Shown here: one piece after another, positions 51,183 through 59,051 of the stretch
Layout of the letters: each line of letters starts with the position of its first letter
Numbering within the stretch: position 1 is the stretch's first letter
NCBI RefSeq assembly: GCF_026898115.1
Contig: NZ_CP114036.1
Coordinates: forward strand, 2,790,001-2,854,000
Length of the DNA: 64,000 nt
Reading direction: 5' to 3'
Source: Streptomyces sp. S465
GTDB taxonomy: Bacteria > Actinomycetota > Actinomycetes > Streptomycetales > Streptomycetaceae
Program-made: the position numbers and the translations under genes
The notes under the pieces: generated by a model
Database searches by the model: none
Seen by the model: only the letters and a program-made list of their open reading frames with translations
What the model was told of the DNA's origin: nothing

Positions 51183-51276
51183 CGTGGGGCTCCAGGGGAG
51201 TCGATGGGACGGAACGACGATAGAGAGGTCGAGCGGGGCGAGCGTCAAGCAGGAATCAACAGGCGTCAAGCAGTCA

Positions 51277-52137
51277 TCAAGCGGAGAGGGACGGAGCGGT
51301 CGCGCCGACGGCCGGGGCCGCGGCGTGGGCCGTCCAGGGGTCGGTGACCGTACGCGAGACATGCGTCCGCAGGTCCCAGCCGTGCCGGTCGGAGATCTCG
51401 TCCAGCTGGGCCGCGGCCTGCTCGGTCCAGGGCCATTCGGTGGCCCAGTGCGCGGCGTCCACCAGGGCGAGATCGCTGTGCTCGCGCGCCTCCGAGGACG
51501 GGTGGTGGCGCAGATCGGCGGTGAGGAACGCGTCGACCCCGGCCGCGCGCACCACGTCGAAGAGGCTGTCCCCGGAACCGCCGCTGACGGCGACCCGGCG
51601 GATCGTACGGTCCGGATCACCGGCGGCGCGGATGCCCTGCGCGGTGGCGGGCAGCCGGGCGGCGGCACGCTCGGTGAACTCCCGCAGCGTCTCGGGGTGG
51701 TCCAGCTCGCAGATCCGGCCCAGACCCCGGCGGCCCGCCGGGTCGGTGGCGTCCGGCACCAGCGGACCGACGATCCGCAGATCGAGCGCACCGGCGAGGG
51801 CGTCGGAGACACCGGGGTCGGCGGTGTCGGCGTTGGTGTGCGCGACATGCAGGGCGATGTCGTTCTTGATCAGCGTGTGCACCACCCGGCCCTTGAAGGT
51901 GGAGGCGGCGACCGTGGTCGTTCCCCGCAGATAGAGCGGATGGTGGGTGATCAGCAGATCGACGCCGAGGTCCACCGCCTCGTCGGCCACTTGCTGTACG
52001 GGGTCGACGGCGAACAGCACGCGGGTGACCTCGGCGTCGGGGTCACCGCACACCGTGCCGACGGCGTCCCACTGCTCCGCCCGCTCGGGCGGCCAGAGGG
52101 CGTCGAGTGCGGCGAGGACGTCGTTGAGTGAGGGCAC
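51277..52137 (-). CDS. Nif3-like dinuclear metal-centre protein
   Basis: 286-aa Nif3/YbgI family protein, which forms a toroidal hexamer with two metals per subunit; may be a GTP cyclohydrolase I type 2 relative. Ligand motifs: LLITHHPLYLRG, HVAHTNADTADPG, TADLRHHPSSEAREHSDLALVDAAHWATEW. GTG 52137. First gene of the operon Nif3 - zinc ribbon - RNase H/phosphatase, the same order as M. tuberculosis Rv2230c-Rv2228c. Confidence 0.93.
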   Translation of the reverse strand: MPSLNDVLAALDALWPPERAEQWDAVGTVCGDPDAEVTRVLFAVDPVQQVADEAVDLGVDLLITHHPLYLRGTTTVAASTFKGRVVHTLIKNDIALHVAHTNADTADPGVSDALAGALDLRIVGPLVPDATDPAGRRGLGRICELDHPETLREFTERAAARLPATAQGIRAAGDPDRTIRRVAVSGGSGDSLFDVVRAAGVDAFLTADLRHHPSSEAREHSDLALVDAAHWATEWPWTEQAAAQLDEISDRHGWDLRTHVSRTVTDPWTAHAAAPAVGATAPSLSA

Positions 52138-52492
52138 GGAGCAAGGCTACCTCCCGGATCACGGCTGAGCCCTGCCCCGGCCTTCACCCAGCGCGACCCC
52201 CGCCGGTGCGCGATCCCCCGCCGGACTCGGGGCGACGCGGGCCGCCCCCGGCAGGGCTCGGGGCGAACGTCCGCGGGGATGCGGGGCGCCCCTCCCGACA
52301 TCCGGCACCGTGCCCCGCCTCGACTCCGGGCGCCCCGAACCTCGCTCCCGCCGAGCGCATCACCCACAGCACACTCAGCACCGACCTCTCAGGCGAATCG
52401 GGCAACCGCCACACTTACGGGTGGAGCGCACCCATTACGGCCTTCGGCAGGGAGTACGAAAACTACTTTCAGTGGCCGGAGGTGACCGACCG
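52138..52492. other. Gap without a gene (355 bp)
   Basis: Divergent intergenic region between Nif3 and the 919-aa protein. It is C-rich on the left with no convincing ORF; the right end (52370-52490) is less GC-rich and should hold the promoter and the ggaggtga ribosome site of the next gene. Confidence 0.6.
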
Positions 52493-55252
52493 ATGACTGC
52501 CTGTGCCTTCGACACCGCCCTCACCGGGGGCGTCGGCGACCGGCCGCGAGGGGGTTTCACCATCGCCTCGGACCGCTCGTACGGCGCGCGGCTCGCGCTC
52601 AGCGCGGAAGCGGGCTGCTGGTACCCGGAGCGCTGGACGCTGGACGGCCCGGAGCCCTACGCCGTGCCGTTGCCCGCCGCCCAGCCCGAGGAGCCGGACA
52701 GCGAGCTGCTGCCGCTGGCCGACGGGCAGGTGCTCATCCACCGCCGGGTGGCCGGCCACCACGCCTTCTCGCTGCTCTATCCGGCCGGCCCCGGCACCGG
52801 CGAACGCCCGCTCGGTGTCATCGACCGCGCCGAGGTCTCGCTGCTGCCGCCCGCGCCCGGCGGTCTGTGCGCCTTCGCGCTCGGGCGCGGACAGCGGTCC
52901 ACCTCCGTCTGGCTGGTGTTCGGCGGCGGCGTCCTCGTCCCCCTGCACCTGGCCGAGGTGCCGGGCCGCTGCACCGGCGGCAGCTGGCTGGACCGCACCG
53001 GCCGGCTGCTGGCGCTCGACCGCGAACTCGACGGCCGTACGAAAACGGTGGTGGTCGATCTGCGGCGCGGCGGTGAGACCAGCCCGTTGCTACAGATCAC
53101 CGAGCGCAGCGACGACCGGCTGCTGCTCGCCGACCCCGACAGCGGTCTGCTGCTCGTACGGTCCGACGCGCCCGGGGACGAGCGGCTGGGGTGGGGCGTG
53201 CTGGGCAGCACGCTGCCGGTGAGGTTCCCGGACTGTCTGCGGCCCGCGGGGCCGTCGGAGGCCACACCGTTCGCGGTGCAGCCGGGGCAGGTGCTGACGC
53301 CGGAGGCGTGCGCGGTGGCCTTCCGCATCGACGGACCGAGCGGTTCCGGGCGGCCGTGGGTGGGCGTATGGCGACCGGCGGAGCGGCGGTTGCGCGAGTT
53401 CCCCGCACCGGAGGGCTGGCTCGCGGGCGCGGGCCTGTGGAGCCGGGACGGCGAGCTGCGGCTGCCGTACGTGACTCCCCAGGTGCCCTGCGGGCTGGCG
53501 CGGGTGCGTCTGCCTGGGGTGCCTGGAGTGTCTGGGGTGCCTGGGGTGCCTGGGGTGCTGGGCGCATCGGAGGCGTCGAGGCTGTCGAGGGGCTCCTGGG
53601 CGTCGGCGCCGGGCGGCCGGGGTGCGGCGCGGATGGCGGACGTCACGGACACGACGGGCGCCACGCGCGCTTCCGCAACGTCGTGGACGTCCGTCACGTC
53701 CACGACAGCGGAGACGCCGTCGAGGCCGGAGAGACCGTGGGCACTGGACGACGCGACGGGGGCCCGGCGGATCGCCCGGCGGGTGACACGGACGGCCGAA
53801 CCGTCCGGCGCGCCCCTGCCCCCGACTCCGGCTCCGGCCCCGGCCGGGGCGCGGGCGGTCCAGACGCCACGGACGGCGACCCCCGCGGCCGGGATCGCGA
53901 CCAGAATCACACCGTGGACTCGGGTCGGCCCCGGCGGCCCCAGCGATCTCGACGGACCCGGCAGACCCCACAGCGCCAGTGCTCCCGACAGCCCCGACGG
54001 CCCCAACAGCCTCGACCGACCCAGCGGACCCGGCAGCCTCAACGGACCCGGCAGATCCGGCGGTCTCAGCGGACCCCGCGATCTCGGCAGCCCCAGCAGC
54101 CTCGGCGAGCCCGGCAAACCCGGCAGCCTCGACCGACCCAGCGATCTCGACGGACCCGGCAGACCCGACAGCGCCAGTGGTCTCGGTGGCTCTAACAGCC
54201 TCGACGGACCCAGCGGACCCGGCAGCCTCGGTGGGCCCGGCAGATCCGGCGGACCCAGCAGCCTCAACGGACCCGGCGGGCCTAACAGCCTCGACGGACT
54301 CGGCAGACCCGACAGCGCCAGCGGTCTCGGCGGCCCCGGCGGCCCCAACAGCCTCGACCGACCCAGCGGACCCGGCAGCCTCAGCGGACCCGGCAAACCT
54401 GGGAGCCTCGACGGTTCCCGCGGACCCGGCGGACTCAGCGGACCCGGCGAGCCCAACAGCCTCGACGGACTCGGCAGACCCGATGGCGCCAGTGGTCTCG
54501 GCAGCCCCGGCGGCCTTGACGGACCCAGCGGACCCGGCAGCCTCAGCGGACCCAGCAGCCCCGGCAGCCTCAGCGGACCCGGCAGATCCGACGGTCTCAG
54601 CGGACCCGACGGACCCAGCAGCCTCAATGGACCCCGCGATCTCGGCAGCCCCAGCAGCCTCGATGGGCCCGGCAAACCCGGTAGCCTCAGCGGGCCCGGC
54701 GGTCTCAGCGGACCCGGTGGCCCTAGCAACCTCGACGGTTCCCGCCGACCCGGCGGTTTCAGCAGTCTCGGCGGACCTGGCAGATCCGGCAGGCCCGACG
54801 CACCCGGCAGTCTCAGCGAGCCCGGCAGGTCCAACGGCCCCAGCAGCCTCGACGGACCCCGCGATCCCGGGAGACCCAGCGGCCCCAGCGATCTCGGCGG
54901 GCCCGGCTCCGTGCGGTCGCCTGGGCTCGTGCCGCCGCGGGCGCCGGAGCCGACGCCGGGCCGGGCGCGGGTGCCGGAGGTCGAGGCCGGATCGGGCGTC
55001 GAGCCCTGGGGCGGGACCGGGTCATGGGCCGGGGTCGAGCAGGAGATGGGACCCGATCCGTACCCTGAGCCGGGCCTCGGTCCAGACCTCGGGCCGGACC
55101 TCGGTCCAGGCCCCGATCCAGGCCCCGATCCAGGCCCTCCCGACCCCGACGCGGGCCCCGCCCTGCGGCCCGTACCGCTCCAGCAGGCCCCGCTCGCGCG
55201 GCCCCCGCTGGCCCGCCCACCCCGCTGGGTCCGGGATCACCGCCCTGGTTAG
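52493..55252 (+). CDS. Beta-rich protein with giant low-complexity insertion
   Basis: 919 aa. Residues 1-340 form a beta-rich, propeller-like domain (VWLVFGGGVLVPLHLAEVPGRCTGGSWLDRTGRLLALDREL, LLLADPDSGLLLVRSD). After GLARVRLPG come V/G/P repeats, an Ala/Thr/Arg-rich stretch, and about 330 residues of a 9-bp-period repeat (GPGSLSGPGKPGSLDG type). It then returns to complex sequence and ends GPALRPVPLQQAPLARPP, a tail I associate with shorter Streptomyces homologues. The frame is continuous from a good ribosome site (ggaggtga) to the stop, so the insertion seems to be translated. No signal peptide. Function unknown. Confidence 0.75.
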   Translation: MTACAFDTALTGGVGDRPRGGFTIASDRSYGARLALSAEAGCWYPERWTLDGPEPYAVPLPAAQPEEPDSELLPLADGQVLIHRRVAGHHAFSLLYPAGPGTGERPLGVIDRAEVSLLPPAPGGLCAFALGRGQRSTSVWLVFGGGVLVPLHLAEVPGRCTGGSWLDRTGRLLALDRELDGRTKTVVVDLRRGGETSPLLQITERSDDRLLLADPDSGLLLVRSDAPGDERLGWGVLGSTLPVRFPDCLRPAGPSEATPFAVQPGQVLTPEACAVAFRIDGPSGSGRPWVGVWRPAERRLREFPAPEGWLAGAGLWSRDGELRLPYVTPQVPCGLARVRLPGVPGVSGVPGVPGVLGASEASRLSRGSWASAPGGRGAARMADVTDTTGATRASATSWTSVTSTTAETPSRPERPWALDDATGARRIARRVTRTAEPSGAPLPPTPAPAPAGARAVQTPRTATPAAGIATRITPWTRVGPGGPSDLDGPGRPHSASAPDSPDGPNSLDRPSGPGSLNGPGRSGGLSGPRDLGSPSSLGEPGKPGSLDRPSDLDGPGRPDSASGLGGSNSLDGPSGPGSLGGPGRSGGPSSLNGPGGPNSLDGLGRPDSASGLGGPGGPNSLDRPSGPGSLSGPGKPGSLDGSRGPGGLSGPGEPNSLDGLGRPDGASGLGSPGGLDGPSGPGSLSGPSSPGSLSGPGRSDGLSGPDGPSSLNGPRDLGSPSSLDGPGKPGSLSGPGGLSGPGGPSNLDGSRRPGGFSSLGGPGRSGRPDAPGSLSEPGRSNGPSSLDGPRDPGRPSGPSDLGGPGSVRSPGLVPPRAPEPTPGRARVPEVEAGSGVEPWGGTGSWAGVEQEMGPDPYPEPGLGPDLGPDLGPGPDPGPDPGPPDPDAGPALRPVPLQQAPLARPPLARPPRWVRDHRPG
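53925..54905. repeat. 1-kb array with 9-bp coding period
   Basis: About 108 units of nine bases of the type ggacccggc / agcctcagc / ggcagcctc, with 18- and 27-bp higher-order blocks. No stops in three frames (two + and one -), so long false ORFs overlap it. Copies are diverged, so it is not a very recent expansion. Confidence 0.9.
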
Positions 55253-55387
55253 ACTCGGCCGGGGCTGCGCGTCCCTGTGCTCTGTCGTGCGCGGGACGCC
55301 CCAGGTGATGCGCGTGGAAGCTCGTGTTCCATCGTGACCTGCCCTTTTGCACCGTACAAAGAGATCTGACGGGGTGACGTACCCACC

Positions 55388-55549
55388 ATGTCCGAAACCC
55401 ACATCGACACGACCCAGGCGCGCCCGCAGGACGCCGCCGCGGCCCAGGCCGATGGCGGTCAGGGCAAGCACCGGGGGCAGGCCGCGTCGGAGGAGACCCA
55501 GGCACCGGCCCACGGCCGCCACCGCCGCCCGAGCGAAACCCGCTCCTGA
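55388..55549 (+). CDS. Small polar protein, 53 aa
   Basis: ATG 55388 to TGA 55547-55549: MSETHIDTTQARPQDAAAAQ, then a Gly/Gln/His-rich middle and a basic His/Arg tail (HGRHRRPSETRS). Hydrophilic, no membrane segment or cysteine, probably disordered. The promoter region upstream (55260-55380) is relatively AT-rich and a strong terminator follows, which supports a real transcription unit. I recall similar HGRHRRP-ending small proteins in other streptomycetes, with no known function. Confidence 0.6.
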   Translation: MSETHIDTTQARPQDAAAAQADGGQGKHRGQAASEETQAPAHGRHRRPSETRS

Positions 55550-55616
55550 TCCTGAAGAGCGTCGAGATCGTCGACATTGTCCTATAGGGGTCCGATAGGG
55601 GCCCGAGGCCCCTCCT

Positions 55617-55669
55617 CGATCGGCGGGCGGGCCGGATTCCCCGTGGGGTTCCGGCCCGCCCGCCGATCG
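55617..55669. terminator. Very strong bidirectional terminator
   Basis: Perfect 20-bp arms (cgatcggcgggcgggccgga and its complement) around a 13-nt loop, between the small gene and the convergent SDR operon. Confidence 0.92.
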
Positions 55670-55682
55670 TGGTCACCCCCAG

Positions 55683-56699
55683 TCACCCCCGTTTGAGACC
55701 CAGCACCTCCACCGCCGCGAAGCCCTCCCCGCTCCGCTCCGCGAAGTACGGCGTCAGCACCGCGTCCAGTTCCTCGAAGCCGAAGGCGTCCCCCTTCGCG
55801 TCCAGCTTCGCCGCCACCTTCGGCCGCTCCAGGATCGCCACCATGCCGCCGTGCACCACGAACACCTGGCCGTTCACCTTCGCCGCGCCCGGTGAGGCGA
55901 GATAGCCGACGAGCGGGGCCACGTGTTCGGGGGCGAGGACGTCGAGGCGGCCGTCCTCCGGGAGCTCAAGGTCCGCGAAGACCTCCTCGGTCATCCTCGT
56001 GCGGGCACGCGGGCAGATGGTGTTGGCCGTCACCCCGTATTTGGCGAGCGCCGCCGCCGTCGAGGTGGTCAGCCCGACGATGCCGCCCTTGGCCGCCGCG
56101 TAGTTCGGCTGGCCCGGCGAACCGGCGAGGAACGCCTCGGAGGAGGTGTTGATGATCCGGCCGTGGACCGGGCCGCCCCGCGCCGCCTTCGACCGCTCGC
56201 GCCAGTGTGCGGCGGCGAAGCGGATGGTGTTGAAGTGGCCCTTGAGGTGGACGCGGATCACCGAGTCCCACTCGTCCTCGGTCATCGAGAAGACCATCCG
56301 GTCCCGCAGGATGCCCGCGTTGTTGACCAGGATGTCCAGCGTGCCGTAGGTGTCGATCGCGAGCTGGACCAGCTCGCCCGCCTGCGTGAAGTCGGCCACA
56401 TCGCCCACGTGGGCGATGGCCCGGCCACCGGCCGCGCGGATCTCCTCGGCGACCTCCTCGGCGGGTCCGGCCGATGCCTCGCCCGTGCCGTCGCGTCCGC
56501 CCTGTCCGTAGTCGTTGACGACGACACTGGCGCCCAGGCGTGCCAGTTGCAGGGCCTCGGCGCGGCCGAGCCCGCGTCCGGCGCCGGTGACGATGGCGGT
56601 CTTCCCGGCCAAGGGGCCCGTCTTCCCGGCCGGCGGGTCCGTCTGCCCCGCCAGCGGACCGGTCTTCCCCACTGGCGGGCCCGTCAGATCTCGATGCAT
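55683..56699 (-). CDS. SDR oxidoreductase with repeat-encoded N-terminus
   Basis: 338-aa short-chain dehydrogenase, like the dehydrogenase half of peroxisomal multifunctional enzyme. TGAGRGLGRAEALQLARLG, NNAGILRDRMVFSMTEDEWDSVI, INTSSEAFLAGSPGQPNYAAAKGG (Ser, Tyr, Lys). A C-terminal extension (FGFEELDAVLTPYFAERSG) is typical of this subgroup. The first 34 residues are three to four copies of TGPLAGKT/TDPPAGKT before the normal VTGAGRG. ATG 56699 lies 16 bases inside the ADH gene. Probably the 3-hydroxyacyl-CoA or steroid step in a CoA-ester degradation operon with MaoC and ADH. Confidence 0.9.
   Translation of the reverse strand: MHRDLTGPPVGKTGPLAGQTDPPAGKTGPLAGKTAIVTGAGRGLGRAEALQLARLGASVVVNDYGQGGRDGTGEASAGPAEEVAEEIRAAGGRAIAHVGDVADFTQAGELVQLAIDTYGTLDILVNNAGILRDRMVFSMTEDEWDSVIRVHLKGHFNTIRFAAAHWRERSKAARGGPVHGRIINTSSEAFLAGSPGQPNYAAAKGGIVGLTTSTAAALAKYGVTANTICPRARTRMTEEVFADLELPEDGRLDVLAPEHVAPLVGYLASPGAAKVNGQVFVVHGGMVAILERPKVAAKLDAKGDAFGFEELDAVLTPYFAERSGEGFAAVEVLGLKRG
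56585..56690. repeat. 24-bp coding tandem repeat at SDR N-terminus
   Basis: About four copies of a 24-bp unit like cttcccggccaaggggcccgt, in frame, encoding TGPLAGK-type octapeptides of the SDR. Confidence 0.85.
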
Positions 56700-57769
56700 G
56701 TGCGCAGCGCCTCCCCGGTCCGCATCTGGCCGATCGCGTCGTTGATCTCGCCGAGCCGCACCCGGTGGGTGATCAGCCCCTCGAGGTCGATCCGGCCCGC
56801 GCGCCACAGGTCGATGGTCCGCCGGTAGGCGCGGAGCACATCGCCGCCGCCGTACAGCGAGGGCAGGATCCGCTTCTCGTCGAAGAACAGCTCGAACATG
56901 TTGAACTGCACGAAGTCGTCCGTCGCCCCGGCCCCGACCACGCACATCGTGCCGCCGCGCCGGGTGGTCTCGTAGGCCCGGCGGGCGGTGTCGGAGCGGC
57001 CCACGACCTCGAAGACGTAGTCGAAGCCCTCGCCCGCCGTGACGGTGTTCCGGGCGGCGTCGAGACCGTCCGGGGCCACCGCCTCGGTGGCCCCGAACCG
57101 CAGCGCGGCCTCGCGCCGCGACTCCACGGGGTCGACGGCGACGATCTGCGCGGCGCCCGACGCCCTGGCCCCCTGGATGACGCTGATGCCCACCCCGCCG
57201 CAGCCGATGACCGCGACCGACGAACCGGCCGCCACCCGGGCGGTGTTGAAGACGGCCCCGAGCCCGGTGGTCACTCCGCAGCCGATGAGGGCCGCGATGT
57301 CGTACGGGACGTCGTCGGGGATGGGCACGGCACAGGGCGCGGGGAGGACGATCTCCTCGGCGAAGGTGCCGGTCCCGGACATGCCGAACAGCTCCTCCGG
57401 ACTGCCGCCGGGGCGCCGGAAGTTGGGCGTTCCGGCGCTCATGAACCCGGACAGGCACAGCTCGGTCTGGCCACGCCGACAGGACGGACAGCCGCCGCAC
57501 GCGGGCAGCCAGCACACCAGCACCCGGTCGCCGGCGCTCAGCCCGGTCACCCCGTCGCCCACCTCGACGATCTCGCCCGCGCCCTCGTGGCCGGGGACGA
57601 AGGGGGCGGGCTGCGGCAGCACCCCGGCCATCGCGGAGAGGTCGGAATGGCACAGTCCGGTGGCCCTCACCCGCAGCCGGACCTTGCCGGGGCCGAAGCC
57701 CAGCGCCTCGACGTCGTCGAGGACCTCCAGCTTGTCCTGTCCCGTCTCATGCAGTACGGCAGCGCGCAC
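56684..57769 (-). CDS. Zinc-dependent alcohol dehydrogenase (MDR family)
   Basis: 361-aa medium-chain dehydrogenase. Catalytic zinc ligands in GLCHSDLSAM and GHEGAGEIVEVGDGV; the structural zinc loop CGGCPSCRRGQTELC; NAD motif VIGCGGVGISVIQGARASGA. Start GTG 57769 with aaggagg five bases upstream. Overlaps the SDR gene by 16 bases and follows the MaoC gene. Oxidises an alcohol to an aldehyde, perhaps a CoA-pathway or steroid side-chain alcohol; this is inferred from neighbours. Confidence 0.93.
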   Translation of the reverse strand: MRAAVLHETGQDKLEVLDDVEALGFGPGKVRLRVRATGLCHSDLSAMAGVLPQPAPFVPGHEGAGEIVEVGDGVTGLSAGDRVLVCWLPACGGCPSCRRGQTELCLSGFMSAGTPNFRRPGGSPEELFGMSGTGTFAEEIVLPAPCAVPIPDDVPYDIAALIGCGVTTGLGAVFNTARVAAGSSVAVIGCGGVGISVIQGARASGAAQIVAVDPVESRREAALRFGATEAVAPDGLDAARNTVTAGEGFDYVFEVVGRSDTARRAYETTRRGGTMCVVGAGATDDFVQFNMFELFFDEKRILPSLYGGGDVLRAYRRTIDLWRAGRIDLEGLITHRVRLGEINDAIGQMRTGEALRTCIEI

Positions 57770-57779
57770 GACGCCTCCT

Positions 57780-57858
57780 TGGGGATCGGGTCCTCGGGAT
57801 CGGGTCGTTGGGATCGGGTCGTTGGGGATGGGTCGTTTGGGATCGGGTCGTTGGGAAA
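57780..57858. repeat. 14-bp tandem repeat between MaoC and ADH genes
   Basis: Five copies of ggatcgggtcgttg with small changes, filling most of the 104-bp spacer inside the operon. Confidence 0.9.
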
Positions 57859-57873
57859 TCTGCTCGGGTGGGA

Positions 57874-58731
57874 TCAGGTGTGCTCGACGATGGTGTCGGT
57901 GAGGACCGGCGCCTCGTCCCGCTCAACGGCGGTCGCCGTCACATGGACCCGCTCCGGGTCCTGCCACATCCGGACGCGCAGAGTCTCGCCGGGATACGCC
58001 ACCCCGGCGAAGCGGGTGGTGTACGAGCGCACCCTGGTGACGTCCCCGTCCAGCGCCGTGTCCACGACCGCCTTGAGCACGATCCCGTACGAGCACAGCC
58101 CGTGCAGGATGGGCTTGTCGAACCCCGCGGCCTTGGCGAACTCGGGATCGGCGTGGAGCGGGTTCCAGTCCCCGGAGAGCCGGTAGAGCAGCGCCTGGTC
58201 CTCGCGGATGGTCCGCTCCACGGTGCGGTCCGGTGCCCGGTCCGGCGGCGGCCCCACCCGGCCGGAGGGGCCGCGCTCACCGCCGAAGCCGCCCTCGCCG
58301 CGGACGAAGATCCGGGTGTCGCTGGTCCACAGCGGGCCGTCCGCGTCGGCGACGTCGGTGCGCAGCACGATGACCGCCGCCTTGCCCTTGTCGTAGACCG
58401 CGGCGACCTTCGAGGTCTGGGTGGCCTCCCCGCTCACCGGGATCGGCCGGTGCAGTTCCACGGTCTGACCGCCGTGCAGTACGGCGGCGAGGTCCACATC
58501 GACTCCGGGCGCGCTCAGGCCCCCCGCGAGCGCCATACCGCCGCCCGCGACGGTGGCGAAGCTGGGGAGGACGTGGAGCCTGCTCTCCAAGCTGTAGCGG
58601 AGCTCTTCGGGGTCGGTGGCGGGGACACCGGCGCCGATGCCCAGGTGATAGAGCTGGATGTCCTTGTGTCCCCAGGAGAGACCCGTGCTCCGGGGTTCGG
58701 CCGAGACGGCCTTGGCTACATCGATGGGCAT
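57874..58731 (-). CDS. MaoC-family double-hotdog enoyl-CoA hydratase
   Basis: 285-aa hydratase-2 type protein with two hotdog halves. The second half has the active-site sequence GDWNPLHADPEFAKAAGFDKPILHG (Asp and His of D-x-N-P-x-H). First half has GLSWGHKDIQLYHLGIGAG. ATG 58731 is chosen; the open frame continues to 58884 through the promoter repeats and the operator. First gene of MaoC-ADH-SDR. Adds water to a 2-enoyl-CoA, probably in fatty acid, cholesterol-like or steroid-side-chain degradation. Confidence 0.92.
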   Translation of the reverse strand: MPIDVAKAVSAEPRSTGLSWGHKDIQLYHLGIGAGVPATDPEELRYSLESRLHVLPSFATVAGGGMALAGGLSAPGVDVDLAAVLHGGQTVELHRPIPVSGEATQTSKVAAVYDKGKAAVIVLRTDVADADGPLWTSDTRIFVRGEGGFGGERGPSGRVGPPPDRAPDRTVERTIREDQALLYRLSGDWNPLHADPEFAKAAGFDKPILHGLCSYGIVLKAVVDTALDGDVTRVRSYTTRFAGVAYPGETLRVRMWQDPERVHVTATAVERDEAPVLTDTIVEHT

Positions 58732-58885
58732 AGGGGGACAGCACTCCTTGGTCCGCTCGCTCGGCCACGGTCCGAAGACCCCGGCCCGCCCGTCCGCACC
58801 GTCGGCCGCGCCGGGGTCGTCGCTGGTCGGCCGGGTCGCGTCACCGACGCGGGCATACCGACGTGGGCATACCGACATGCGCATG

Positions 58886-58899
58886 TAGAACGCGTTCTA
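58886..58899. promoter_or_regulatory. KstR-type operator of the MaoC operon
   Basis: TAGAACGCGTTCTA is a perfect palindrome and an exact fit to TnnAACnnGTTnnA, the mycobacterial KstR (TetR family) core. It lies 155 bases before the MaoC start. The same element could also act on the divergent sensor kinase gene, whose start is at 59052. Confidence 0.7.
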
Positions 58900-59038
58900 G
58901 CCGATGGCCCCTGTATAGCCCAATCGCCCCGAAGGGGGAAGGGCGCTGACGTCCCGTCAGACGATATGGCCGGCCCCTGGGACACATGTCACGGCCATCC
59001 CCCCACATTCACATCTGCCCAGCTCATACGGGCCTCCG

Positions 59039-59044
59039 TAAGGT
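59039..59044 (+). promoter_or_regulatory. Probable -10 element of sensor kinase gene (leaderless)
   Basis: TAAGGT ends 7 bases before ATG 59052; no ribosome site. Confidence 0.4.
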
Positions 59045-59051
59045 CAGGCGC

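Noticed and set aside
52777..54834. 685-codon minus-strand Pro/Leu/Arg-rich frame and a 452-codon second plus frame over the 9-bp array
   Set aside because: Both are by-products of a stop-free repeat with a period divisible by three. The frame at 52493-55252 has the ribosome site and complex sequence on both sides.
53925..54905. Collagen-like domain
   Set aside because: Glycine is frequent but not at every third position, so the Gly-X-Y pattern fails.
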